NCBI GenBank assembly: GCA_963575745.1 | Contig: CAUYUJ010022091.1 | Location: 1-50,000, forward strand | Length of the DNA: 50,000 bases | Source of the DNA: Prorocentrum cordatum | Lineage: Eukaryota; Sar; Dinophyceae; Prorocentrales; Prorocentraceae | Direction of reading: 5' to 3' | Shown here: one piece after another, positions 15,907 through 24,495 of the stretch | How the letters are laid out: the number at the start of each line of letters is the position of its first letter | How positions within the stretch are numbered: the first letter of the stretch is position 1 | Made by a program: the position numbers and the translations under genes | Notes under the pieces: generated by a model | Told to the model about the DNA's origin: nothing | Database searches by the model: none | Seen by the model: only the letters and a program-made list of their open reading frames with translations

Positions 15907-18726
15907 CTAGGCCCCCCCCCCCCCTCGGGGGGATTCAGCGGGCGCTGCTGCTGCCTGCTCCTCGGCTCCAGGAGTTGCAGGAGGGGAGGGGGTTGCTGTG
16001 CCCCTTGTCTCGTCCCTCCTGCGGGCCACTCGGCCACGAAAACGTGCTATGCCTGACTCTCCAGAGTCTACCCTCTGACCCTTGTGGGCCTGGCTGATGT
16101 CTTCTCCTGGAAATGCGGGCGCGGGTCCAAACGCCTCTTCGAGGGCTGCAGCTGCGGCGGCGGCTGAGGTGTGCTGGCGCGTCATGATGTCGATGCCCTC
16201 GTACTGCCTCTCGATGCTGGCCGCTGTCGCCTCCGCGTTCTGCTGGGACGCAGGGGGAGGGGTCAATGCGAAGCTGTCGGCTCCCTCTCCACCTCCATGG
16301 CCACGCTGCTCATCATGCCCGAATGGAACTGTGGGCGTGAGTGACCTCTCGCTGAGTGGCGCTGGCGATGCTGGGATGAAGATTACCTGAGATGCTGTCG
16401 GGGTAGGAGGGTCGCCTTGCTCTGCTGGTACCGAGCTAGCCCTTGACGTGGATGCCAGGTCTGTGTCTGCCTCATGCTGCGTGATCCCCCTCATCTCCTC
16501 ACCCTCCTCGGGTGTGGGGTGATCCTGGCTCCAGGGCGGCCACCTGGCGGGGTAGATCATCGGCGCATGCTCCGAGCCGTCGTCCTCCGCTCGAGAGTCC
16601 TGCGTGCCCGCTGTGCCGAACTGGGTCAAGGGGGCCTCCTCGTAGTAGCGCCTTTGGATCTCCTTCGCCTCGTGGTCCCTCACTACGGACTCCAGCTCCT
16701 CCTCCATCTGTACGGCTTCCCATTGTGCTTTCTCCTCGGCAGCTTGTCTGCGCAACTCATCTTGTTCGCGCTCGTATCTTTCTGCCTCCTCGTGCGGGTC
16801 TGGCCTGTCGGGGCTCCTGGACCTGTCACGCTCTATGAGGGGGGCATCGCCTTCGTCGGTCTGGCGGGCTGCTGACCTGGCTGACCTGGTTGATGCTGGC
16901 CTCCGAGGCGAGGAGCTGCTCTGCCTGCGGCCCCTGTTGGCTGGGCGCTCCTCGGCTGCACCAGTTTGGAGATTGGTCGCAACGGGGGGCTCCGCTGTGG
17001 CGGTCGCTGCCTCGGCTGCTCCTCTGGCTTTCTCGTACAGGTCAGCGGCCTCCTGGTAGTCGTCCATGGACTCTTGGGACGTTGGGAGGTGGCCCCCTTG
17101 GACGAGGTGATGAGCTGCCCTCTTGGTGAAGTCGTAGCCCTCCTGCCCGTATTGCCTCATCTCGGCGTACAGGTTGACCATGGCCTTGCGTTCACGTTCC
17201 CTGCTGGCTGCAATGGCTTCCAGGCTCTGCATTCTCAGCTTTAGCTCCTCTGTCTCCGACGCGCCCTGCTGCTCCTTCTTTGCGATGGCGTCTAGCTCGG
17301 TGTGCAGCGTGCTGGAGCGCTGGAGGCTTTCTTGCAGCGCGAGGTGAATGGCCTCCTCCCTGCCCGTCCTCTGCTGGCTGGCGAAGTCTTCCATGGCGGA
17401 GGCCTCCATGCTGGCGATCCTGAAGGTGAGGGCTTGGGCGAGCTCCTCCTCCAGCGCCTGCTCCTGCATCTCTGCGTTGGACCTTTGCTCGCTCAGCTGC
17501 ACCGCGTAGCTGCTCAGTTCCTGTCGCAGGCTCTCTGTGTGCAGCTGCAAGTCATGTGCGTTCGCCTCTTCTATCATGACTTGGCGGGTGAGACTCGACC
17601 TTATTCGCTCAGCACTGCCTTCGAGCTCGGCCCGCATTGCCTCCTTGTCCTTCAGGCTGGCCTTCGCGATCTCCTCCTCCTCTGCTCTAGTCCTTAGCAG
17701 GGCGAACTGCAATGCCTGCACCTCGTGCGGGATTTGCCGCTCCTCGTTGGCGCTTCTCAGCTCCGCTGCTTCATGGTATGCCACTTGTACTGCACGCTGC
17801 GCAGCGCCCGCCTCAAGCTTGGAGTATTGCTGGAGCTCGTGCATGCGGGCTTCAGCTGCCTCGAGCTCGCTTTTGGTCTGCTTGAGCCGCTCCTGCTGCC
17901 GTGCTGCTGTCTGGACGATCCCTTGCAGCCTGGCCGCTTCTGCCGGCGGGAGGGCCCCTTTTCCCTTGGCATTGGCAACCACTTGGGCCTGGGCGATTGC
18001 CTGGACCCTGGCTGATTCGGCGGCAGCTTCAAGCTCGAGGGCGTGGTTCTTTTTGGCCTCCTGGAACTTCGCTTCCATGACCAGCTCCTGCCTGGTGAGC
18101 TGCTGCTTGAGAGTGCCCGCTGTAGCTGTCGCTTGGGCGCTCTCGTGCTGGGCCCTTCGCAATGCCTCTTGCGCCTCGGCTCTTGCCCGCGGCAGGTCTT
18201 GGTAGACCCTGTCCTGGGGTTGCGGCTTCTCCCTGTGCTCCGCTCGAACTTGTTCAAGCTGCTCATGCAGGTGATTTGCCCGCTGGGTCGCAGCTTCGGC
18301 CTCTGCCTTGGCTTGACTGAAGGCTGTGTCATGGCTGATTATCCTGGCCTCCATCTGCGTCGCGAACTCGAGCTGCTCGGCTTGTTGCTTCTTGATCTCA
18401 TGGCGGAGGGCCTTGTGTTGCTGCTGCTGCTGCTGCTGCTGGGCTGCGCTCTCCGCTGCGGTGATGCGCTGCAGCTGCTCTGACTCCTCCTTGAGTGCCA
18501 GCCTGAGTTTCGCCTGCTCGCCGTTGTGGCGGAGTGCTTGTTCTCGGGCGACCCTCCTGACTTCCGCCAGCTCGGCAGCAAACTCTTGCTCGGCTTCGGC
18601 ATGGCGCTGCTGCTGGTGGGCCCGCTCCGCATTCGCCTTGGCCACCTGATCGCGAAGCCTCTGGTTGCGCTGCCTGCCGAGCTGGCTCTTGAGCGTGGCG
18701 ATCGCCCCACCACTCCCGCTGGCCAA
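15907..18726 (-). CDS. Retroelement coiled-coil protein segment
   Basis: An uninterrupted frame of about 939 codons. Roughly the first 560 residues are heptad-rich Ala/Glu/Gln/Arg sequence typical of a long coiled coil, with a short Gln run near residue 95. A Ser-Arg stretch (RRQSSSSPRRPAS and RDRSRSPDRPD) follows, then another Glu-rich helix and a disordered acidic Pro/Ser/Thr tail. There is no ATG at the start: the frame opens just after a TGA and overlaps the end of the upstream frame, so it is probably the continuation of ORF1. It ends at TAG right after a run of 13 G. No enzyme motif was seen; a structural or RNA-binding role is inferred. Confidence 0.6.
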   Translation of the reverse strand: MASGSGGAIATLKSQLGRQRNQRLRDQVAKANAERAHQQQRHAEAEQEFAAELAEVRRVAREQALRHNGEQAKLRLALKEESEQLQRITAAESAAQQQQQQQQHKALRHEIKKQQAEQLEFATQMEARIISHDTAFSQAKAEAEAATQRANHLHEQLEQVRAEHREKPQPQDRVYQDLPRARAEAQEALRRAQHESAQATATAGTLKQQLTRQELVMEAKFQEAKKNHALELEAAAESARVQAIAQAQVVANAKGKGALPPAEAARLQGIVQTAARQQERLKQTKSELEAAEARMHELQQYSKLEAGAAQRAVQVAYHEAAELRSANEERQIPHEVQALQFALLRTRAEEEEIAKASLKDKEAMRAELEGSAERIRSSLTRQVMIEEANAHDLQLHTESLRQELSSYAVQLSEQRSNAEMQEQALEEELAQALTFRIASMEASAMEDFASQQRTGREEAIHLALQESLQRSSTLHTELDAIAKKEQQGASETEELKLRMQSLEAIAASRERERKAMVNLYAEMRQYGQEGYDFTKRAAHHLVQGGHLPTSQESMDDYQEAADLYEKARGAAEAATATAEPPVATNLQTGAAEERPANRGRRQSSSSPRRPASTRSARSAARQTDEGDAPLIERDRSRSPDRPDPHEEAERYEREQDELRRQAAEEKAQWEAVQMEEELESVVRDHEAKEIQRRYYEEAPLTQFGTAGTQDSRAEDDGSEHAPMIYPARWPPWSQDHPTPEEGEEMRGITQHEADTDLASTSRASSVPAEQGDPPTPTASQVIFIPASPAPLSERSLTPTVPFGHDEQRGHGGGEGADSFALTPPPASQQNAEATAASIERQYEGIDIMTRQHTSAAAAAAALEEAFGPAPAFPGEDISQAHKGQRVDSGESGIARFRGRVARRRDETRGTATPSPPATPGAEEQAAAAPAESPRGGGGA

Positions 18727-19324
18727 GCTGGGAATCCGTCACCAGGTGCTTCGCTGTGCAGGCGCCTGTCGATAACGGCCTTGTGGAAGGCATCCCAGCT
18801 CGGTGCCAAGCCGAACCCGTCCGTGTCCCAGTCGCCCTCGTCGTCCGCCGCGCCGCCGTCGGCGAGCACGGCCCGCACGTCGGCGATGTTGGACTCGAGC
18901 TGCCTCAATTCCTGCTGCTTGGCCTTGAGGTCGTCCCGCAGCTCGTTCGTCTTGGCCTCTAGGGCGATGACTTCAAGTTTGACGGCCTTGCGCCTCCTGC
19001 TGAGCACCTGCAGCTGGTCATTCGGCCTCCTCGTGACCAGCTTCTGGTATTTGATGACCGAGATTTCCATCAGCTGCTCCTTCGTGCTGTCGCCCGCGGC
19101 CTGCTTGGCGACGACCAGGTCGCCGAGTTTCCTCAGCCTCTGGTCCGCACTGCTCAGGAACTTCTGGATGCCTGCGCGGTCAGCTGGGGGCGCCTGCCAC
19201 TTTGGGTGGGAGGTCGCCTCGTCCAGCGTGCAGGCTGCCACGGAGTCAATGACTTTTTGAGCCCTCTGGTCCGCTTTGCTGGAACTGGCCTGGCCGCCTT
19301 TGCCCGCCCTGGGCTGCTGCTGCA

Positions 19325-19361
<37 letters not shown>

Positions 19362-19374
19362 TGGGGGCTGGCTG

Positions 19375-19407
<33 letters not shown>

Positions 19408-19637
19408 GGTTGCCATTGGCGAGGGCTGGCCTGGCCAGAGCGCCGCGGCCGTGAAAGCGTTCTGCGCCAGGGCGGGTCCTCGCCTGCTGGCTCCGCGTTC
19501 CACTGCTGTTCTTGCCATCCAGCGCCCTGCCACCTCTCCTGGCGCCAAGGGGGCGCTGCTGGCGGCGATGCTCCTTCCTGGGCGTGGCCCTTGCCGCCTC
19601 GGCCACCGCTGCCTCTGCCCTTCCCCTCTCGTGCCAT
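18715..19637 (-). CDS. Retroelement ORF1, N-terminal part (Gln-rich, coiled coil)
   Basis: The first good ATG gives MAREGKGRGSGGRGGKGHAQ. After this basic Gly/Arg-rich head come Trp/Gln/Pro-rich sequence and two polyglutamine runs of about 11 residues (CAG/CTG repeats, 19320-19410). A conserved-looking helical section (KFLSSADQRLRKLGDLVVAK to LESNIADVRAVLADGG) and an acidic tail follow. Basic, coiled-coil ORF1 products of LINEs usually bind RNA and form the RNP with ORF2; that role is inferred. The frame stays open upstream to about 20010 without a better start. The reading passes into the next frame near 18720, so a one-base indel, or less likely programmed frameshifting, joins it to the next segment. 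Confidence 0.6.
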
Positions 19638-20009
19638 CGCTGGCTGGGCAGAGTGATGGGCGGCCAGGCGCTCGGCCGCCGCCCGCAGGCGGAGCAGGAG
19701 CCTGTCCTGGGCTCTCTGCTGCCGCTCACGGCGGTGCGCGGCGCCCTCTGGGCCTCCTCCTCGGCGATGTGGCGGCGCCCCGCCGGTGGGCCGCAGCGCG
19801 GCCGCGAGCGCCGCGGCCTGCGGCAGGGGGCAGAGAGGCACGGGTGGCCCCCTGCCGCAGAGGATGGCGCGCGGCGCGCGTGAGCCCGGCCTCGGGGGCT
19901 GGCCGATGCGCGATGCGCCCTGCCACCGCGATCGATCGGGCGGCAGGCGCCGACCGACCCCGATGGATCGATCGGGATCGGCTGGCCCGCAAGAGGCCAA
20001 ATGGCTTAC

Positions 20010-20230
20010 CTCCGCCTCCTCCTCCTCCTCCTCCTCCTCCTCCTCCTCCCTCCTCCGCCTCCGCCTCCGCCTCCGCCTCCGCCGCCTCCTCCTCCTCTCC
20101 TCCTCCTCCTCCTCCCTCCCCCCTCCTCCTCCTCCTCCTCCTCCTCCTCCTCCTCCTCCTCCTCCTCCTCCTCCTCCTCCTCCTCCTCCTCCTCCTCCTC
20201 CTCCTCCTCCTCCTCCTCCTCCTCGCGTCG
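20010..20230. repeat. (CCT)n array adjoining the retroelement 5' end
   Basis: About 215 bases of CCT with a (CCG/CCT) block at 20055-20085. In the element's sense it is (GGA)n directly upstream of the 5' region, so it is either the insertion site or part of the 5' UTR. Confidence 0.9.
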
Positions 20231-20470
20231 AAACAAGAGGCGCGGCGAATGTCGACGCGGCGACCTTGCGCCGGGGCCTACGCGGGCCGCCGGCGCGGCA
20301 CGCTGCATTGGAGATGAGGGCGCTCTCTCAGTCGGCCCGGACTAGTAGGTCGACCCTGCCAAGTCAAGGGTACCCTTGTGTCCTGTGTCTCGCGCCCCAT
20401 GCCTCCTACATTCTTGTGGCAGTGTGCCCCTCGGAAAGGGTATTTTGCCCTCTCGCGTGTCCTCTCCAAT

Positions 20471-20632
20471 TGAAGGGGCCCTGGGACACAGAAATAAATA
20501 CACACAAATAAAAATAATCCCCATATTTTCCCATATTTTCTGGGTTTTTGTCTTCCCCCCCACTTCCCATATTTTCCCATATTTTCTGGGAAATCGAGGA
20601 TTAATTGTGTCTGTGTGTTTTTTCCCTCCTGA
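20471..20632 (+). mobile_element. Short element family B (TGAAGGGG...CCTCCTGA), copy 1
   Basis: The head is TGAAGGGGCCCTGGGACACA, followed by AAATAAATACACACAAATAAA. Two copies of CCCATATTTTCCCATATTTT are separated by GTTTTTGTCTTCCCCCC, and then come GATTAATTGTGTCTGTGTG and CCTCCTGA. It is flanked by CCAAT (20466-20470 and 20633-20637). Non-coding. Confidence 0.85.
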
Positions 20633-20808
20633 CCAATCAAGTCCGACTGTACGCGCGACCTTACGCGGGCAGCTTACGCGCCAATGTCGGCGCAGACGAC
20701 TCCCTTTTTTTGCGTCGCCCAGATGGCTTCGTTCTTTCTGCACGGACCCCCCAGCAGTCCCGACCCTGAATCCCCAGGACCGGCTGTCCGTCCTCGGGCG
20801 TGATTGTT

Positions 20809-20964
20809 TAAAGCGGCCCCAGGACACACAAATAAATACACACAAATAAATATGCTCCCCATGTTATCATATATTTTCCACGTTTTGTCTTCCCCCCACT
20901 TCCCATATTTCCCATATTTTCCTGGGACCCGACGATTAATTGTGTCTGTGTCTTTTTCTCATCC
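20809..20964 (+). mobile_element. Family B element, copy 2
   Basis: Same layout as copy 1 with substitutions in the CCCATATTTT blocks. An 8-base direct repeat, TGATTGTT, flanks it (20801-20808 and 20965-20972). Confidence 0.85.
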
Positions 20965-20972
20965 TGATTGTT

Positions 20973-21385
20973 GAGGGCCCGAGGGCCTGGCGAGAGCCCC
21001 CAGGCGGCGGACAGCTGCCGAAAGCCTCCATCTTCGCCTTCCAAAGACGTTGGATATCTGACCTTCGGGCCAGAAGTCGTACCTCCACCGGCCGATTGGG
21101 ACGATCCCGGGGACATTCTCGACGAGGCGCAGCTGCTGGAAAGCGCCCCGAATCGAAGAAACCCTGCAAGAGCCGACGAAGATGGCGAAGGACCGACGGA
21201 ACCAATTTCTGACCCAGGCGTCCAACATCTCGAGCTTCTCCATGCGGGGCCCCTAAAAGGTCTGGAACTCATCCCCGCATCTCGGGCAGTCTGTTGACGG
21301 CCCCCAGGGGCCGACGATGCCCCTCTGCGGAGGCCGAAGCCAATCGAAAAACCTTCGCTCTGACTATTTGAACCCCGACTCAGCG
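20973..21385. other. Unassigned sequence with two blocks of the dispersed GGCC repeat
   Basis: Blocks at 20970-21010 and 21285-21342 match the dispersed repeat. The stretch at about 21218-21300 (CATCTCGAGCTTCTCCATGC) has a diverged partner near 37580-37660. No gene was seen. Confidence 0.5.
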
Positions 21386-21540
21386 TGCACAGGAGGAGGA
21401 GGAGGAGGAGGAGGAGGAGGAGGAGGAGGATGAGGGAGGAGCAGAGGAGGAGGAGGAGGAGGAGGGAGGGGAGGGAGGAGGGAGGAGGAGGAGGAGGAGA
21501 GAGGAGGAGGAGGAGGAGGAGGAGGAGGAGGAGAGAGAGA
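21386..21540. repeat. (GGA)n array
   Basis: GGA units with GGGA interruptions; no coding content. Confidence 0.95.
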
Positions 21541-21639
21541 AGAGACCCGCCGATGCGGCCAGGAACTGTTGCACAGCGCGCCGCTCTGGCGGCCCCGACG
21601 ACACGCTGTGCCCCGCGAGCGGACGGCGTGTCGCTCCGC

Positions 21640-21800
21640 TCCGCCCGGGGGGGGAAGCTCGGAGAGGCTGGGGACGCGGACGCCGGGGGGCCACGAGATG
21701 GACAGCGCGTCGCGCGCGCAGCGCGGTGGGCCAGCGCTGGCGGCGCCACACGCCATATCCAGAAGCTCCCGACCGTAAGCCCCGACACCCGGCGAGCTGC
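21640..21800 (-). CDS. Weak candidate exon between GGA and CCT arrays
   Basis: Minus-strand frames across this island are open and protein-like (for example GAYGRELLDMACGAASAG in one and GSFWIWRVAPPALAHRAAR in another). Two frames compete and no family was recognised, so this is only a possible exon. It lies between (GGA)n at 21386-21540 and (CCT)n at 21880-22016. Splice sites were not resolved. Confidence 0.15.
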
Positions 21801-21879
21801 GTTTTTCCGGCCACTCCGCGGCAGGGGCCCCGAGCGCGCCCCCTGGGGGTAGTTCTTCATGGCGGCGCGCAGAGGTTAG

Positions 21880-22016
21880 TCCTCCTCCTCCTCCTCCGCC
21901 TCCTCCTCCTCCTCCTCCTCCTCCCCCTCCTCCCACCTCCTCCTCCTCCTCCTCCTGCTCTCTCTTCCTCCTCCTCCTCCTCCTGCTCCTCTTCCTCCTC
22001 CTCCTTCTCTGCTCCT
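21880..22016. repeat. (CCT)n array
   Basis: CCT with CTT and CTG interruptions. It directly abuts foldback copy 2. Confidence 0.9.
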
Positions 22017-22022
22017 CCTCGT

Positions 22023-22190
22023 GGCGGCGCGCACCAGGGGTTGGAGGGAGCGGGGAAGGCTTCTTATAAGGCGGCTGCTTCTTAGAAGCCGCTGACCACA
22101 CATCCACAGACAAGGCCCGCGCCTTCCCAGAGGCAGGGCGGCTCCAAGAAGCCCTCCCCCCTCCCCCTGCCCCCCCCCTGCGCGCCGCCG
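22023..22190. mobile_element. Foldback element, GGCGGCGCGC family, copy 2
   Basis: The ends are GGCGGCGCGCACCAGGGG and CCCCCCTGCGCGCCGCC. Inner AGGCTTCTTATAAGGC and GGCTCCAAGAAGCCC blocks pair. Same family as the elements at 4032, 30591, 38634 and 38882. Confidence 0.75.
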
Positions 22191-22254
22191 ATCTTCGTCC
22201 CGGATAGACTGCTGGTGGTTCGAAATGCAGGACGAACGCCGGAAATGCAGGAGG

Positions 22255-22385
22255 GAGGCAGAGGAGGAGGAGGAGGAGGAGGAGAGGAGGAGAAGGAAGG
22301 AGGAGGGGAGGAGGAGGCGAGGAAAAAGGAGGAGGAGGGGGATGGGGAGGGGGAGAAGGAGGGGGGGGGGGGGAGGGGGAGGCAG
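22255..22385. repeat. (GGA)n array with G-runs
   Basis: GGA/GGAA units ending in a run of G near 22360-22370. Confidence 0.9.
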
Positions 22386-22429
22386 GCCGCGGGGGACGAA
22401 ATGCAGGAGAAACGCCGGTCGAACACGTC

Positions 22430-22546
22430 ATGCTGTCGCCGGCCCTCGTGCCACAGCTCGGCCCTCTGGCGGCCATCTGGGGCGACGCGGGCGCCCCCCT
22501 CTCCCCGGAACGCTCTCCACGAGGCGCGGCCGCCCGAGAAGCATAG
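22430..22546 (+). CDS. Short open frame truncated by a foldback insertion
   Basis: The frame starts at ATG and reads MLSPALVPQLGPLAAIWGD, ending at a TAG supplied by the first bases of the foldback element. Past the element and its AAGCA duplication, the same frame continues SPEAGKRPMIYGRVRKRVK for some distance. It may be a gene fragment disrupted by the insertion. No homologue was recognised and chance openness is possible. Confidence 0.25.
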   Translation: MLSPALVPQLGPLAAIWGDAGAPLSPERSPRGAAAREA

Positions 22547-22710
22547 GGCGACGAGATCTATGCATATCCACTGCTCCTGGCCAGGCCAATCCTGGGCCCA
22601 GGAGCGGTGTATACGCCCTCCTGGCCTGGCCAGGGAGGCATATACACAGCTCCTGGGCCCAGGATGGGCCTGGCCAGGAGCAGCGTATATGTATAGATCT
22701 CGTCGCCCTA
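22544..22710. mobile_element. Foldback element with 5-bp target duplication AAGCA
   Basis: A 167-base near-perfect palindrome with ends TAGGGCGACGAGATCTAT and ATAGATCTCGTCGCCCTA. The arms hold CTGCTCCTGGCCAGGCC and TCCTGGGCCCAGGAGC. AAGCA flanks it (22539-22543 and 22711-22715). No coding capacity. Confidence 0.85.
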
Positions 22711-22812
22711 AAGCATCCCCCGAGGCTGGAAAACGTCCGATGATTTACGGCCGCGTCCGAAAACGTGTGAAAACCGTTGGCTGGCTGGGGACCCAGGCCC
22801 CCTCGAGTAGTG

Positions 22813-23135
22813 ACAAAAATCATGACGGGAGGTTTTTCGTCATTTTCGGCCTCTGGGGGCCCTCACCGGGCTTCGGGAGCGTCAAAAACGACTCAGGATG
22901 ACAAGCCGGTCCTGGGGAAGGGGTCGAGATCTCTGGAGTCGACGTAATGAAAAAATCATTACGTCGGGGGTCTGGGGACCCAGTCCCCCCCCCGACGTCC
23001 TGATTTGGTTCATAGCGTCGACCTGTTCCCATGGGCTGGCTCGTCGTCCTGCATATCTGTTTGACGGTCCCAGGGCCTCGCGGAGGCCCCCAGAGGCCGA
23101 AAACTAGCGAACGAAAACCGTCCGTCGTGACTTGT
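22813..23135. mobile_element. Long foldback element built from the dispersed GGCC repeat
   Basis: Two imperfect arms of about 130 bases carry TTTTCGGCCTCTGGGGGCC in the left arm and its reverse complement in the right arm. They meet at a clean hairpin, GACGTAATGA-AAAAA-TCATTACGTC (22939-22963). Single-arm copies recur near 1353, 21285, 30450, 31035, 37650, 39815 and 41960. Confidence 0.7.
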
Positions 23136-23299
23136 TATTGACGCGAGGGGGTCCTGATCTGCGGAGTGAAAAGCACGCAGGTGCGCCACGTGGTCGGAGG
23201 AGGAGGAGGAGGAGGAGGAAGAAAGAGGACCAGTGTAAACCAAAGATTCATCAACGATGTTGGAATAAACCCTCCCTCCAAGCTCCCTCTTCATACATA

Positions 23300-23695
23300 C
23301 GCAGGACGAAAGATTTCCTCTTGAGGTGCAAATGGCGATGATGAGGTATAAATTAATGACCGGACCCCCTTCCCCCGTAGAATCTTAACACGGGCGGGTT
23401 ATGGAGTCCGCGAATCCGATTTCCTCTGGTTCCCCGTGTAAATTGAATAAAGAAGAAACGGAATAAAAATCGGATCCGCCGGAAAAAAAAACGAACACGG
23501 ATCAAGCAAATCCGGAATCGGATCCGCGCGGGCGGAAATCGGATTCACCGAAACAAACACCAAAGTCACAGTTGGATCCGCACGAACTTCATGGGATCCG
23601 ACGGCGGTTATCTCACGCGCGTCTGCTGAGGACTTCAAGCCGTCATTCCGGGCCCAAGAGGAAACAAACATTTAGTCTTGGGGATGTAGGCCGTA
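23300..23695. other. Insertion in family A copy 1 with repeated ATCGGATCCGC motif
   Basis: About 395 bases absent from the two other family A copies. The half at 23420-23605 carries at least six variants of ATCGGATCCGC in alternating orientation. Termini and target duplication were not resolved. Confidence 0.5.
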
Positions 23696-23986
23696 GGCCC
23701 TTACAAAGGTTCATTTCCACCGAAGGAACTGCCTCGTTGGGAAACAACCATTTGAAGTCCCTGACGCATGCCAAAACATCGTTCTCATAATACCAACGCC
23801 ACGGATCAACCTGACTGTTGCGTCTTGACGATCCTGAATCCGAGCGCCATTCATGGGACCCCAACACCGCGAATCAACGCAACCGTTGCACCGTCATAAT
23901 CCTAAATCCTTTTTTAAATAAAAAATAATGTGTGGTGCGCTGATCATGGGAATCCTTGGCACCCTTGCATTAAAATATAAAAAACC

Positions 23987-24235
23987 ATGCGCGCGGCGCT
24001 AAGGCGAGAGCCACATGTTGAATAGGAACCGCCCTCAATCCGGGAAATGCTCGCCACTGTTTACAAAGAATGTGCGCGGCGTTAAAGCGAAAACCACATT
24101 TTGAAAACGACCCGCCCTCAATCTGTGAAGCTCTTGCAATTGTCTTAAAAGAATGTGCGCGGCGCTACGGCGAGAACCACATTTTGAAAACGGCCCGCCC
24201 TCCATCTGTGAATCTGTTACCAATGTTTAACCTTC
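23987..24235 (+). repeat. Three tandem 83-bp units inside family A
   Basis: Units start ATGCGCGCGGCGCT, ATGTGCGCGGCGTT and ATGTGCGCGGCGCT at 23987, 24070 and 24153. Each carries GCCACAT or ACCACAT, then CCGCCCTC and an ATCTGTGAA-like block. Confidence 0.9.
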
Positions 24236-24339
24236 AGCGTCATAAGTGGTGAGGAGGTCTCAGGAAAACGCCCAGGCCACCCTAAAAACATGCCTCGGGG
24301 TGCGACAGGAAGAAATTATTTATGAGGGAAAGGAATGGA

Positions 24340-24495
24340 GGAAGAGGACAACGACGAGGAGGAGGAGTAGGAAGAGGAGGAGAAGGAGCAGGAGGAGGAG
24401 GAGGAAGAGGAGGACGAGGAGAAGGAGGAGGTTGGGGAGGAGGAGGAGGAGGACGAGAAGGACGATGACGAGGAGAAGTATGAGGAGGGGGACCC
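24340..24495. repeat. (GGA)n / (GAC) array
   Basis: Impure GGA and GAC units after family A copy 1; no gene. Confidence 0.9.

Larger units (their letters stand above)
7640..20010 (-). mobile_element. Large LINE-type (non-LTR) retrotransposon with RNase H, APE endonuclease, RT and methyltransferase-like domain
   Basis: A single minus-strand element of about 12 kb. In reading order it has a 5' region that follows a (GGA)n tract, ORF1 starting at 19637, a coiled-coil section, a linker, RNase H, APE-type endonuclease, reverse transcriptase, two zinc knuckles, a cytosine-methyltransferase-like domain and a 3' region of about 1 kb. No long terminal repeats were seen. All coding parts lie in one direction, and only two frameshifts (about 18715 and the G-run at 15912-15924) and two TGA codons (15156-15158, 11535-11537) break the frame. 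That suggests a recently active copy. Both outer borders are approximate; no target duplication or A-tail was identified. Confidence 0.85.
23227..24312 (+). repeat. Dispersed repeat family A, copy 1 (with insertion)
   Basis: The copy begins at GGACCAGTGTAAAC after a short GGA run and ends near CCTCGGGGTGCGACAGG before another GGA run. Blocks shared with 31728-33845 and with the inverted copy at 34446-34924 include ACGATGTTG, CTCCCTCTTCATA, GCCACGGATCAAC and GCGCGGCGCTA. A segment at about 23300-23695 is missing from the other copies. Its 3' part holds three 83-bp tandem units. Confidence 0.75.

Noticed and set aside
15907-18726. Long coiled coil as a host cytoskeletal or myosin-like gene
   Set aside because: It lies in the same direction and almost the same frame between retroelement segments and has no motor or other host domain, so it is better read as part of the element.
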